A stretch of 64,000 nucleotides of DNA from Terriglobia bacterium (GCA_020073265.1 JAIQFN010000032.1:1-64000); one strand, 5' to 3'. Shown: positions 9,166 to 18,326, counted from the stretch's first letter. A program made the numbers and translations. The notes: a model not told the origin generated them from the letters alone.

Positions 9166-10311
9166 ATGGCGAGGATCATCGTCGGATCTTATCTCGTTCA
9201 GTTCCCGCTCGGCGGGTACATGTCCTGGGTAGGGCAATGGCTGCTGGGCTTCCAGCGGCTAGGGCACGAGGTGTGGCTCGTCGAGCGGAGCTACGGTCCC
9301 AATTCCTGCTACGATCCATCGAGCAACGTCATGACGGACGACTGCTCTTATGGAACTGCCCAAGTGGGGAGCTTTCTGGCTCGTCACGGACTCGAGAAGA
9401 GATGGTGTTTTGTCGACTTCGGCAAGACCTATCACGGATGCGAGCGGGCCAGCATCGAGGATGTTCTCCGAGCCGCGGACCTTTTCGTGGACATGGGATC
9501 TCATGGTTTGTGGTTGGATGAAGCGGCTTCAATTCCCTTGCGGGTTTTCGTGGACGGCGAACCCGGCTATCGCCAGATGATGTTCGAAACGACCGGGCGG
9601 GAGGGTCACGCACTGCCCGAGTATGAACGGTACTATAGCGTGGGACTCAACGTGGGCACGCCGGCCTGCATTGCGCCGGATGCGGGCAAGCACTGGCGGC
9701 CAATCTTCGATCCGGTCGTGACTGACCTGTTTTCTTGCGAGCCTCCTCCGACCCGCGCCCCGTTCACCACTGTCATGAGCTGGCAGGCGCACTCGCCGAT
9801 CGAATTCAATGGCGTCACCTACGGCCAGAAGGACGTTGAATTCGCGAAGTTCATGGACCTGCCCTGTAGGGTGAAGGCTCCCATGGAACTGGCGATTTCC
9901 GGCAAGAATACGCCCATCGATCTGTTGAAGAAGCAAGGCTGGCGCCTGCTGGACTCCTTCCGCGTCACTCTGACATTCGACTCATGGCAAGACTACATCC
10001 GCGGCTCAAGAGGCGAGTTTAGCGTCGCCAAAAACGTCTTCGTCGCCACCAACAGCGGGTTCTTCAGTGACCGCAGTGCCGCCTATCTGGCCAGCGGCCG
10101 TCCGGTGGTCATGCAGGAGACCGGCTTCAGCGCTCATCTGCCCTGTGGCAGCGGGTTGTTTGCGGTTCGCAACGTTGAGGAGGCCGCGGCCGCCATCGAT
10201 AGCATCGAATCCGACTACACACGTCACTCACGCGACGCCCGCGAAATCGCAGTAGAGTATCTAGACACGCGCCGTGTCCTGGGCAACTTTCTCCGGGAGT
10301 TGGGATTGTGA
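9166..10311 (+). CDS. Glycosyltransferase, GT4/CgeB-like (paralogue 2)
   Basis: A 381-residue relative of the protein at 6354. The shared C-terminal block reads SRGEFSVAK, SGFFSDRSAAYLASGRPVVMQETGF, GLFAVRNVEEAAAAI, ending in LRELGL where the paralogue ends in MNDLGL. The N terminus (IIVGSYLVQFPLGGYMSW) differs from paralogue 1, so the two probably use different acceptors, while the similar C termini suggest similar donors. It follows the pyruvyl transferase by 3 nt, and the next gene's GTG overlaps its stop (GTGA at 10308). Confidence 0.75.
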   Translation: MARIIVGSYLVQFPLGGYMSWVGQWLLGFQRLGHEVWLVERSYGPNSCYDPSSNVMTDDCSYGTAQVGSFLARHGLEKRWCFVDFGKTYHGCERASIEDVLRAADLFVDMGSHGLWLDEAASIPLRVFVDGEPGYRQMMFETTGREGHALPEYERYYSVGLNVGTPACIAPDAGKHWRPIFDPVVTDLFSCEPPPTRAPFTTVMSWQAHSPIEFNGVTYGQKDVEFAKFMDLPCRVKAPMELAISGKNTPIDLLKKQGWRLLDSFRVTLTFDSWQDYIRGSRGEFSVAKNVFVATNSGFFSDRSAAYLASGRPVVMQETGFSAHLPCGSGLFAVRNVEEAAAAIDSIESDYTRHSRDAREIAVEYLDTRRVLGNFLRELGL

Positions 10312-11294
10312 ACGGAACACCGTTTGAGAGCAAGAACGTTCTGATCACCGGTGGATTGGGCTTTATCGGCTCCAACCTCGCGCGGCGCTTGGTCGAGTTT
10401 GGCGCCCAGGTTACGCTCCTCGACAGCCTGATCCCTGAGTACGGCGGCAACCTGTTCAACGTGACTGGCCTCGAGGACCGCCTGCGAGTTAATATCTCTG
10501 ATGTCCGCGACGCGCACAGCATGCGCTACCTGGTTCAGGACCAGGACTACCTCTTCAATCTTGCCGGCCAAACCAGCCACATGGACTCGATGGAGGACCC
10601 GTACACGGATCTGGAGATCAATTGCCGGTCCCAGCTTTCGATCCTGGAAGCATGCCGCAACTACAACCCTGGGATCAAGGTTGTTTTTGCCAGTACTCGC
10701 CAAATCTACGGCAAGCCGGATTCGCTGCCCGTGAGCGAAGATCATCTGCTGCGCCCGGTAGACGTAAACGGCATCAACAAAATGGCCGGCGAGTGGTATC
10801 ACATCCTCTATAACAACGCCTTCGGAATCAAGGCTTGCGCTCTGCGGCTGACCAATACCTACGGTCCGCGCATGCGAGTCAAGGATGCGAGACAGACCTT
10901 CCTCGGAATCTGGGTGCGGCGGTTGGTCGAAGGACGGCCCTTCGAGGTGTGGGAGGGGCAGCAGCTTCGGGATTTTACTTACGTCGACGATGCAGTGGAC
11001 GGGCTGTTGCTGGCCGCGGCTTGCCCTCAATTGAACGGCCGCACTCTGAATCTTGGCGGAGACTGCGTGATCAGCCTCCAGGATCTGGCTGAACTCCTGG
11101 TCGAGGTCAACGGAGGCGGGGAGTTCAAGGTGTGCTCCTATCCGGCGGATCGAAAGCGAATCGACATCGGCGATTACTATTCGGATTTCAGCCGGATTCG
11201 AGCGGCCGTCGGCTGGGAACCGAAGGTCGCACTGCGCGATGGTCTGGCCAGGACACTGACTTACTACCGGCAAAACCTGGAGCATTACGTCTGA
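10308..11294 (+). CDS. Extended SDR, NAD-dependent sugar epimerase/dehydratase
   Basis: A 328-residue nucleotide-sugar short-chain dehydrogenase. The NAD-binding [12 protein letters not shown] is at residues 12-23, followed by LDS at the acidic end of beta-2, [17 protein letters not shown] and [10 protein letters not shown]. It probably converts an NDP-hexose for the glycosyltransferases of this operon. The usual catalytic YxxxK reads NGINK here (in [13 protein letters not shown]): the lysine is kept but the tyrosine position is Asn, so either another residue donates the proton or the chemistry differs. The start is a GTG overlapping the preceding stop by 4 nt. Confidence 0.82.
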   Translation: MNGTPFESKNVLITGGLGFIGSNLARRLVEFGAQVTLLDSLIPEYGGNLFNVTGLEDRLRVNISDVRDAHSMRYLVQDQDYLFNLAGQTSHMDSMEDPYTDLEINCRSQLSILEACRNYNPGIKVVFASTRQIYGKPDSLPVSEDHLLRPVDVNGINKMAGEWYHILYNNAFGIKACALRLTNTYGPRMRVKDARQTFLGIWVRRLVEGRPFEVWEGQQLRDFTYVDDAVDGLLLAAACPQLNGRTLNLGGDCVISLQDLAELLVEVNGGGEFKVCSYPADRKRIDIGDYYSDFSRIRAAVGWEPKVALRDGLARTLTYYRQNLEHYV

Positions 11295-11295
11295 T

Positions 11296-12414
11296 ATGAC
11301 GATGCGCATCCCACAGTGCGATCCCAAGGCGAGCTATCTGGCCCACAAGGTCGAGATCGATGCCGCCATTGGCGCCGTATTGGAGCGTGGGCGCTACATC
11401 CTAGGTCCGGAAGTAGAGGCCTTCGAGCGCGAGTTCGCTGCATATCTGGGTGTAGAGCACAGCGTCGGCGTGGCGAGCGGCACCGATGCGCTAACGCTCG
11501 CCCTACGAGCCTGCCAGGTAAAAGCAGGAGATGGCGTACTAACGGTATCGCATACAGCAGTGGCGACCGTCGCAGCGATTGAGTTGGCGGGCGCCGTGCC
11601 GGTGCTGGTGGACATCGATCCGGCGAATTTCTGCGTTGACTCAAATGCACTCGAGGACGCGGTTTCGCGGGACTGGGGAGTGCCGCTGAAGGCCGTCATT
11701 GCAGTGCATCTGTACGGACATCCTGCCGACATGCCTGCCGTGATGGCGATCGCGAGAAGCCACGGGCTGGCGGTGATCGAGGATTGCGCGCAATCGCACG
11801 GAGCGTCGGTTTGCGGGCGCATGACCGGCGCATGGGGCGATATGGCGGCATTCAGCTTTTATCCCACAAAAAACCTGGGTGCGCTCGGCGACGGGGGCGC
11901 CGTGGCCACCAACGATCCCAGGTTGGCTGAGCGCGTGCGGCTGCTCAGAGAGTATGGCTGGCGCGAGCGTTACGTCAGTTCGCTCGCCGGAATGAACAGC
12001 CGATTGGACGAGTTACAGGCCGCCATCCTGCGGGTCAAGCTGCGCTATCTTGATCGCGACAATGCGCAGCGCAGGGAATTGGGGAGCGTGTATAACAAGG
12101 TGCTCACCGATACGAACCTGGGCCTGCCTGGAACGAGTGAGGCCGCCGTCCACGTATACCACCAATACGTGGTCCGCTCCGCACAACGCGATCGACTGCG
12201 AGACTGGCTGCGCGAACAGGGCGTAGGCACGCTCATCCACTATCCACAACCTGTGCATACTCAGCCCGCATATCGGGGCAGGATTCCGCACGCAGGGCTG
12301 GACCGAACGGAAGCAGCGGTCCGGGAGATCCTGAGCTTGCCGATGTATCCGGAGTTGACCCTCGAACAGGCGAGCGAGGTCGGGCAACTGGCAGCCGCCT
12401 TCTCCGGGAGATGA
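11296..12414 (+). CDS. DegT/DnrJ/EryC1/StrS aminotransferase
   Basis: A 372-residue PLP-dependent sugar aminotransferase. The [13 protein letters not shown] pocket, [11 protein letters not shown] (PLP ring Asp) and [16 protein letters not shown], containing the Schiff-base Lys, are all present. It should make an amino sugar from the keto sugar supplied by the preceding SDR, using glutamate or glutamine as donor. Together with the YdjC deacetylase this indicates that the operon's glycan contains amino sugars. It starts 1 nt after the SDR stop and is followed after 1 nt by the outer-membrane protein gene. Confidence 0.9.
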   Translation: MTMRIPQCDPKASYLAHKVEIDAAIGAVLERGRYILGPEVEAFEREFAAYLGVEHSVGVASGTDALTLALRACQVKAGDGVLTVSHTAVATVAAIELAGAVPVLVDIDPANFCVDSNALEDAVSRDWGVPLKAVIAVHLYGHPADMPAVMAIARSHGLAVIEDCAQSHGASVCGRMTGAWGDMAAFSFYPTKNLGALGDGGAVATNDPRLAERVRLLREYGWRERYVSSLAGMNSRLDELQAAILRVKLRYLDRDNAQRRELGSVYNKVLTDTNLGLPGTSEAAVHVYHQYVVRSAQRDRLRDWLREQGVGTLIHYPQPVHTQPAYRGRIPHAGLDRTEAAVREILSLPMYPELTLEQASEVGQLAAAFSGR

Positions 12415-12415
12415 T

Positions 12416-15109
12416 ATGCGAACGCGCCTCCTAGTGATTCTGGGCTGTGCGGGCCTCGTCGCGCACGCCGGCGACAATTCGCTTCGTCAGCGCATCGAGT
12501 ACGTGACTACGCCTGGCGTTTCCCAGGTGTCGATATACCTCCAGGAACCCGTCCGCTTTACCTCGGGCACCTTGACAAATTCCGATCGCGTCTACGTCGA
12601 TATTCAGCATGTCTCAGGTGACCTCGCGCTCAAAGGCCCCGGAATCACCGGCAACGATGCACTGATCAGGCAGATTCGAACTAGCCGCCGGGACGCGGAC
12701 ACAATGCGTGTGGTGATGGACCTGAAGGCGCCGGCGATTTATTCCGTCGTAACCCTGCAGACCCCGCCAAGTCTCATCATAGTTCTCCGCCCTGCCCACC
12801 CGCCGGCTCCGGAGTTACTCGCGCAGCAGGTTCGCGTCGACAACCCAGGGTTTCCGATCGCGTCGCTGGCTGCGCCTGCTGCGCCGGCGATTCCCGCGGC
12901 GCCTGCAGTCGTCAGGACAGCACCCGCTGCGACCGCTGCCGTCACAACCCGGCGGATCGCCATTCCGCGAGTTACCCACGCTCCCAAGCTCGAGGATTTT
13001 CTGGACGGGCGGCAGGGCGAGGGGTCCCGCATAAGTGATTTCCGCCAGCGGGAACCTGCCGATGGAAAGCCGGTTACGCAGCCAACATCGGCCTACGTCT
13101 CCTATGACGACGACAACGTGTACGTCGTGTTCGTGTGCAAGGACGAGCCAGGCAAAGTACGCGCTCGCATGGCCAAGCGCGAAGATATTGGCGACGACGA
13201 TACAGTCAGCGTGTATCTGGATTCGTTTCACGATCACCAGCACGCGTACTACTTCACCTCTAACGCGCTCGGCATCCAGGGTGACGGCATCATCACCGAA
13301 GGCGCAAAGAACGACGACCTGTTTGATACCCTGTGGTACTCCGAAGGGCGGCTCACGCCCGACGGTTACGTGGTGTGGATGGCGATCCCGTTCAAGAGCC
13401 TGCGGTTCGCCGGCGGCGAGGCGCAGACGTGGGGTCTTGCATTGGGGCGCTCGATCGCGCGAAATAGTGAAAGTGCTTTCTGGCCCCAGATCACGCACCG
13501 GCAAAACAACTTCGTGCCGCAGATGGCAGCTCTCGACGGGCTGGATCAAATCGCGCACGGACACAACATCCAATTGATCCCCTACGGCGCGTTTACAAAT
13601 GCCAAGTTGCTCGATCCCAGCGTACCGCGGTATCAGACTCAAAATGATGCTCGCGTGGGACTCGACTCGAAAGTCGTCTTGCACAATTCCCTGTCGCTGG
13701 ATGTCACGCTGAATCCCGACTTCAGCCAAGTGGAATCGGACGACCCGCAAGTCACCGTGAACCAGCGCTATGAAGCGCTGTTTCCGGAAAAACGGCCATT
13801 CTTCATCGAAAACGCCGGTTACTTCCAAACGCCGCTCGACCTATTCTATTCGCGACGCATCGTGGACCCGGAATTCGGCGCGCGGCTTACTGGCAAAATA
13901 GGGCGGTGGGCAATCGGATTGTTGGGGATCGACGACCGCGCGCCCGGCCAGCAGGTCGACCCCGGCAATTCGCTGTTCGGGGATCATGCCGTCATTGGCG
14001 CCGCGCGCATCCAGCGCGAATTTGGCCAGGATTCACACATCGGCATTCTCATGACGAGCCGCGATTTCGGAGCGAGCTACAACCGCATGGTCTCTATCGA
14101 CACGCGTCTGAGACTGAGCCCGACCTGGTATTTCACCGGACAGCTCGCGCGGAGCTTTGACCGTAGCTATGACCAGAATTTCAAACTCATCGACGCACAA
14201 GGACCTGCGTCTTTCGCTGAGATCAAGCGGTCGGGGCGGAGCTTCACATATAGCGCTGACTATCAGGATCTGAGCCAGGATTTTCGTGCTCCGCTAGGGT
14301 ACATCAAGCGCGTGGACCTGCGACAAGTATCCCAGTATGTCGGCTACTACTTCCACCCGGAGGGCAGCAAGCTTCTTGATTTCGGTCCTTCACTCAGCTT
14401 CGGAGCGGATTGGGATCACCAGGGCCGGTTGCAGGACAGGTACTCCGATGCCGAGTTCGCGATGGATTTCACCGGGCCGGTGGGTTTCAAGCTGACGCGC
14501 TACGATGCCTACGAATTCTACTTGAACCAGGGCTTCCGCTACCACAACAGCGGCGCTTCCTTTTATGCCAATTGGATCAAGTGGCTCAACTTCAACGGAT
14601 CGTTCCAGGCGGGTTCGGGTTTGAACTACACACCCGCGAATGGGCTGGCTCCCTTCGTCGGGAGCTCGCAAAATGCATCGTTCGGACTCACGTACCGGCC
14701 CACGCCGCGATTGCGGCTCGACGAAACCTACTATTTCACGCGCCTGGGCACACGCAGCGGGTTCTTGCCCTCGGGTGGCACGCCGACCGTCTTCACAGAC
14801 CACTTCACCAGAACGAAACTGAACTATCAGTTCACGCGAGCGCTCTCGCTGCGCGCCATCATCGACTATTACGGCTTGTTGCCGAATCCAGGCTTGTTTA
14901 ATTCGGGCCGGTATAAGACACTGACGGGGGACATCCTTCTGACTTACATGCTGAACCCTGGCACTGCCCTTTACATCGGCTACAACAATCAACATGACAA
15001 CTACGCCCTGGACCCGGAAATTCCTCCCATGCTCCGCAGGTACGGAGATCCCTCATATCTAACCGGGAGCCAGATTTTCGTGAAGCTAAGCTATTTGCTC
15101 CGGTTCTGA
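12416..15109 (+). CDS. Outer-membrane barrel protein, AMIN + CBM9-like + DUF5916-type
   Basis: An 897-residue exported protein. A short signal peptide (hydrophobic to about residue 20) is followed by an AMIN-like domain at about 25-125, a Pro/Ala-rich linker near 155-180, a CBM9-like beta-sandwich (YDDDNVYVVFVCKDEPGKVRARMAKRED, about 190-340), and a C-terminal barrel of alternating aromatic strands ending in a terminal Phe, as outer-membrane proteins do. This order fits the DUF5916 family. AMIN domains bind periplasmic peptidoglycan or partner proteins and CBM9-like modules bind sugars. As last gene of the locus it may serve the surface side of glycan export or attachment; that role is inference. 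Confidence 0.75.
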   Translation: MRTRLLVILGCAGLVAHAGDNSLRQRIEYVTTPGVSQVSIYLQEPVRFTSGTLTNSDRVYVDIQHVSGDLALKGPGITGNDALIRQIRTSRRDADTMRVVMDLKAPAIYSVVTLQTPPSLIIVLRPAHPPAPELLAQQVRVDNPGFPIASLAAPAAPAIPAAPAVVRTAPAATAAVTTRRIAIPRVTHAPKLEDFLDGRQGEGSRISDFRQREPADGKPVTQPTSAYVSYDDDNVYVVFVCKDEPGKVRARMAKREDIGDDDTVSVYLDSFHDHQHAYYFTSNALGIQGDGIITEGAKNDDLFDTLWYSEGRLTPDGYVVWMAIPFKSLRFAGGEAQTWGLALGRSIARNSESAFWPQITHRQNNFVPQMAALDGLDQIAHGHNIQLIPYGAFTNAKLLDPSVPRYQTQNDARVGLDSKVVLHNSLSLDVTLNPDFSQVESDDPQVTVNQRYEALFPEKRPFFIENAGYFQTPLDLFYSRRIVDPEFGARLTGKIGRWAIGLLGIDDRAPGQQVDPGNSLFGDHAVIGAARIQREFGQDSHIGILMTSRDFGASYNRMVSIDTRLRLSPTWYFTGQLARSFDRSYDQNFKLIDAQGPASFAEIKRSGRSFTYSADYQDLSQDFRAPLGYIKRVDLRQVSQYVGYYFHPEGSKLLDFGPSLSFGADWDHQGRLQDRYSDAEFAMDFTGPVGFKLTRYDAYEFYLNQGFRYHNSGASFYANWIKWLNFNGSFQAGSGLNYTPANGLAPFVGSSQNASFGLTYRPTPRLRLDETYYFTRLGTRSGFLPSGGTPTVFTDHFTRTKLNYQFTRALSLRAIIDYYGLLPNPGLFNSGRYKTLTGDILLTYMLNPGTALYIGYNNQHDNYALDPEIPPMLRRYGDPSYLTGSQIFVKLSYLLRF

Positions 15110-15232
15110 CGAAACGAGGGGGCAATCTGCCGCTCCGACCGGAGCGTTAATCCGCAATATCGGTAGCTATCGTCGGCGCTGTATACTCGTGCGAGCGGTC
15201 ATCAAGAACGGTTTGGCAGTGACAAGGCGGAA

Positions 15233-16492
15233 ATGGAAAGCGAGCGACTCCGGCTAAATTCACTGAAGGTCGCATGCAGGCGTGGCACTCCACCAGGCGA
15301 AGCAGCAGACAAACGGCGCAGACCTTCAATGGAAGAATTTATCCAAGAGTTAGCATCGATTGCTGCGGACCCAAAAACCTCGAGTCGGGGCCGACTGCGA
15401 ATCTTGTCCGAGTTGGATTGGCTGCGATCCCCTCCGCGTTCTGATGTCACGGACCCTAGAAACGTTTTGAGGGACACGCTCAACTCACGTAATACTGAAG
15501 TCATTTCAGAGGCGCAGTGTTCGATCATTGATCACATCGAACAGTCGGATGTGATTGATGATTTCGAGGCGTCGTTAAGATATGAGCAATTGACCAGGCA
15601 ATTCTCTCCTGCAACTGCTACTCCCCAAGGCGGTAAAGATGACTTCACGTCGCACCAAACGAAACGTAGCATGGAGGGGGCTGGCGGCAAGACGCGTGTC
15701 AAAAGGCCTGACGAAGCCCAGCAGCAACGGCTCGATGACGCATCACGGGAAATGAATGAGTCCTTCCACGCCTATGAACAGATGCGGGACCTGCTGGTAG
15801 ATCCCGAATGGAAGGGCGCTGGACCGCCATCCCCGCATGCGCCAACCATGCTTGGAGAAATTTCCCGCCTAGAGCGGGACCTCCGGAAACTTGCGATCGA
15901 AACCCTGAGAGTCTACGCCGAAGCATCGTGGTTCCTTGGCTCTGTGGAGCCGTTCCGCACCCAACTTCAATCCGATGCAGGCGCCATTCTGAAATGGATC
16001 CTCGCGACAGTCAACAAGAGGGTAAGCAACGAAGATAAACCGCTCTTGAACTGGCATGCGATCGAGCAGGCAGTTCACCAGGAAGTGGCGAACCAGATAA
16101 GAAGAGCGGAACGAGAGTGGGACGTCTCGCCACCGTGGAGGACCCTTGATCCACATCGGGCGGCTCTGCCGGGAACTGGCAGCGCCACTAACGTGCCGGA
16201 GAAGCCCGATAAGCCGGCTTCGCTTTTGGTGCGCGTCGCGAGCAGCGAGGGCATCGCTCCCTCAGCTACGGAACCCCAAGCCATCGCAGAACGTGCTGCG
16301 CGCCGGCAAGCAGTCGTGAATCCGATTCTTCAGCAAAAGCGTTGGAAGCCTGGGCGCCTAGCCACGGAAGCCGGAGTGGGGAAGAACTCCGTATACCAAT
16401 ATCTCGATGGAACAAGGGTCAAGATCACGGACGAAAACAGGAAAGCCATCGCTGGGGTTCTTGGCCTGGAACCCGATCAACTCCCTGACTGA
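15233..16492 (+). CDS. Hypothetical protein with C-terminal XRE-like helix-turn-helix
   Basis: A 419-residue soluble protein, largely helical and charged, with no recognised N-terminal domain. The last 60 residues (LQQKRWKPGRLATEAGVGKNSVYQYLDGTRVKI and on to LGLEPDQLP) read as a Cro/CI-type helix-turn-helix. It lies just upstream of a perfect palindrome at 16503-16527 that could be its operator. With the small HTH protein and the integrase downstream it looks like cargo or regulator of an integrative element. Codon use is less G+C-rich than in the polysaccharide locus. ATG 15233 has AAGGCGG upstream; ATG 15329 is an alternative. Confidence 0.65.
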   Translation: MESERLRLNSLKVACRRGTPPGEAADKRRRPSMEEFIQELASIAADPKTSSRGRLRILSELDWLRSPPRSDVTDPRNVLRDTLNSRNTEVISEAQCSIIDHIEQSDVIDDFEASLRYEQLTRQFSPATATPQGGKDDFTSHQTKRSMEGAGGKTRVKRPDEAQQQRLDDASREMNESFHAYEQMRDLLVDPEWKGAGPPSPHAPTMLGEISRLERDLRKLAIETLRVYAEASWFLGSVEPFRTQLQSDAGAILKWILATVNKRVSNEDKPLLNWHAIEQAVHQEVANQIRRAEREWDVSPPWRTLDPHRAALPGTGSATNVPEKPDKPASLLVRVASSEGIAPSATEPQAIAERAARRQAVVNPILQQKRWKPGRLATEAGVGKNSVYQYLDGTRVKITDENRKAIAGVLGLEPDQLPD

Positions 16493-16493
16493 T

Positions 16494-16535
16494 CCGCGAG
16501 AAAAGTTCCGCGAGACTCGCGGAACTTCCCGCGAG
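16494..16535. promoter_or_regulatory. 25-bp perfect palindrome with extra CCGCGAG half-sites (candidate operator)
   Basis: AAGTTCCGCGAG at 16503-16514 is mirrored exactly by CTCGCGGAACTT at 16516-16527 around a single A. Two more CCGCGAG copies lie in direct orientation at 16494-16500 and 16529-16535. A one-base spacer is too short for an RNA loop without breaking pairs, so a dimeric DNA-binding site is more likely than a terminator. It sits between the HTH-protein gene and the excisionase-like gene, where an autoregulatory or excision-control operator would be expected. Confidence 0.65.
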
Positions 16536-16621
16536 ACGACAAATTTCGCAAAAGGCTGTATACATTAATTTCTCGTTGGTTTCTGGTCCATTTTGGATCG
16601 TTCAGAGCTTGCGGAGTTTTG

Positions 16622-16888
16622 ATGACCAGCCTTCCACAGACGGATCAACCACCCCCGGGTCGGGAGGCTTTCTCCGAAACGCACTTCGCGGTGCGCTACT
16701 GGGCTGAGCGGTGGGGGTTTAGCGTCAAGACAGTGCGCGAATGGTTCCGAGATGAATACGGCCCCGGCATACTCCGGCAGAGAAATTCGGGGCGCCGATC
16801 TAAACGAGACTACACCACGATCATGATTTCGGCCAGCGCGGCAGCACGGGTCTATGCAAAACGCACAGTGCGTGAGCTAATCCATTGA
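16622..16888 (+). CDS. Small excisionase-like DNA-binding protein
   Basis: An 88-residue basic protein. Residues about 20-45 (AVRYWAERWGFSVKTVREWFRDEYGPGIL) resemble the MerR/excisionase winged helix-turn-helix, followed by a basic RRSKRDY stretch that could be the wing. Such proteins bend DNA at attachment sites or recruit the integrase. It lies 30 nt upstream of the integrase gene and downstream of the palindrome. The start is ATG 16622, with GCGGAG about 6 nt upstream; a TTG directly before it is also in frame. Confidence 0.6.
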   Translation: MTSLPQTDQPPPGREAFSETHFAVRYWAERWGFSVKTVREWFRDEYGPGILRQRNSGRRSKRDYTTIMISASAAARVYAKRTVRELIH

Positions 16889-16918
16889 TGCTGCCCGACG
16901 AGAGGTAATGTCAACGAC

Positions 16919-18205
16919 ATGAAAGCAGACCACGAGCCGTACGTCTACCGCCGGCACCTTCGGCGCTGCCCGCTCTTCGGACCCGGCGGCAGGGATACTC
17001 GCGTGGATAAGTGCAGTTGCCCGTTTCACATTGACGGTCGCCGCAACGGTCGGCGGATTCGCGAATCCCTGAAGACTCGCAGCCGGCAGATCGCTGAACG
17101 TCGCCTTACCGAGAAGATACGCGAGCTTGATTCCCAAGTGGACGTACGCCTCTTGAGGGATGTCGACACTGAACCGGGAAAATTGGGAGCGCCGGCAGCG
17201 CAGCGGACAGTTTCCGAAGCCGTGGAGCACTTCCTCGGCACCAAGGGCACAATTGAACATGGAATCTACCGTGGCGATGTGGAGCGCGGAACGTACCGGA
17301 AGTACGAAAACAGCCTCCAACTCCTTTCTTCTTATTGCGATGAACATGGCGTCTCCGCAGTTAGCCGTATCGACGTAGATGTCCTGGAAGACTTCCGACG
17401 TACACGCAAAATCGGTTCAGTGACTTGGAAGGTTGAACGCCAAACGCTCGTGACCTTCTTCGCTTACTGCCTGCGACGGGGATGGATCGGCAGCAACCCA
17501 GCCAAGGAGCTGAAGGCCCCTCGCAATCTCAAGCCGAACAAAATCGTACCTTACACCCTTCAAGAGGAGAGCCGAATCCTGGCGGCCTGTGATCATATCG
17601 GTGGTGGCAAGCACAATCGCAGCGGAGCGCGTTACGAACAGCTTCGCGCGCGGGCGATGATTATGCTGCTTAGGCTAACTGCGCTGCGGGTGTCCGACGT
17701 CGCCACACTTCAAGGGGATGCAATCTCGTGGGACGAGGAGCATAAGAGTTGGCGGATCTTCCTGCATACCCAGAAGACAGGCGATCCAGTGTTCCTGCCA
17801 ATTCCCGAGAATCTGAAACTGGTTCTCGATGCGCTTCCTCTGCCGCGGAACGCCGCACAGGATTGCCCCTACTATTTCTGGAATGGACACACATCCCGGC
17901 GGGCCGTGGTCGGAATCGCCGAGAGGACGCTCTCGTTTGTGTTCAAGAAATCAGAGGTGAAGGGCGCCCACGCTCACCGGTATCGACACACGCTCGCAAC
18001 CAGGCTGCTGGAGCAAGGTGCCACTTTCGAGCAGGTGGCCGACATCCTCGGGAACAGCCCAGAGGTTGTCCGAAGGCACTACGGGAAGTGGTCAAAGGGG
18101 CGTCAGGCAAACATAGACCGGCTCATGCTAGCGCATTTTCAGACCGCAGTGGCTACACTTCCGGTCACACAACGGTCACACGAAAAAACGGAGGCTGTAA
18201 ACTAA
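16919..18205 (+). CDS. Tyrosine recombinase / integrase
   Basis: A 428-residue site-specific recombinase. The catalytic set is visible: Arg257 in LTALRVSD, the beta-hairpin Lys286 in TQKTGDPV, His353-Arg356 in HRYRHT, and nucleophile Tyr388 in VRRHYGKW; the second His position is Asn379 (LGNSP), a tolerated variant. The N terminus holds a Cys cluster (residues 17, 32, 34) and a SAM-like core-binding domain at about 95-190. The gene ends 20 bp before the CCA end of tRNA-Leu, the usual place for a tRNA-targeting integrase. Its stop codon lies in the loop of a hairpin that terminates the opposite strand. Confidence 0.92.
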   Translation: MKADHEPYVYRRHLRRCPLFGPGGRDTRVDKCSCPFHIDGRRNGRRIRESLKTRSRQIAERRLTEKIRELDSQVDVRLLRDVDTEPGKLGAPAAQRTVSEAVEHFLGTKGTIEHGIYRGDVERGTYRKYENSLQLLSSYCDEHGVSAVSRIDVDVLEDFRRTRKIGSVTWKVERQTLVTFFAYCLRRGWIGSNPAKELKAPRNLKPNKIVPYTLQEESRILAACDHIGGGKHNRSGARYEQLRARAMIMLLRLTALRVSDVATLQGDAISWDEEHKSWRIFLHTQKTGDPVFLPIPENLKLVLDALPLPRNAAQDCPYYFWNGHTSRRAVVGIAERTLSFVFKKSEVKGAHAHRYRHTLATRLLEQGATFEQVADILGNSPEVVRRHYGKWSKGRQANIDRLMLAHFQTAVATLPVTQRSHEKTEAVN

Positions 18206-18216
18206 TGAGCCTCCGT
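18183..18216 (-). terminator. Rho-independent terminator for tRNA-Leu strand
   Basis: On the minus strand ACGGAGGCT (18216-18208) pairs with AGCCTCCGT (18196-18188), a perfect 9-bp stem with an 11-nt loop, and is followed directly by a run of T opposite the six A at 18183-18188. It lies 10 nt beyond the tRNA-Leu CCA end, so it probably ends the tRNA transcript. On the plus strand it covers the last codons and stop of the integrase gene but has no T-run. Confidence 0.8.
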
Positions 18217-18225
18217 GGGTTAGTG

Positions 18226-18312
18226 TGGTGCGGAGAGGGGGACTTGAACCCCCACGAGATTGCTCCCGCTAGCACCTCAAGCTAGTGCGTCTGCCAATTC
18301 CGCCACCTCCGC
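18226..18312 (-). tRNA. tRNA-Leu (anticodon GAG)
   Basis: On the minus strand the 87-nt sequence begins GCGGAGGTGGCGGAATTGGC, with a 7-bp acceptor stem closing on TCTCCGC, discriminator A and an encoded CCA at 18228-18226. The anticodon arm is CTAGC, loop TTGAGGT, GCTAG, giving GAG for leucine. The long variable arm and GGTTCAAGT T-loop are normal for class II tRNA-Leu. It is next to an integrase gene and is the likely attachment site. Confidence 0.97.
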
Positions 18313-18326
18313 GTGGCCGAGACTCG

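Larger units (their letters stand above)
15233..18225. mobile_element. Putative small integrative element at tRNA-Leu
   Basis: Three plus-strand genes (HTH protein, excisionase-like protein, tyrosine integrase) lie against the 3' end of tRNA-Leu and are less G+C-rich than their surroundings. That arrangement is typical of an integrated element or its remnant. I searched by eye for a second copy of the tRNA 3' end (GCGGAGAGGGGGACTTGAAC in the plus orientation) to the left and found none in the window, so the left boundary is a guess. It may be degenerate, or the element may be a fixed remnant. Confidence 0.5.

Noticed and set aside
15110-15232. Left attachment site or terminator at 15131-15146 (CGCTCC/GGAGCG)
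   Set aside because: The hairpin has a 6-bp stem without a T-run and bears no resemblance to the tRNA-Leu 3' end.
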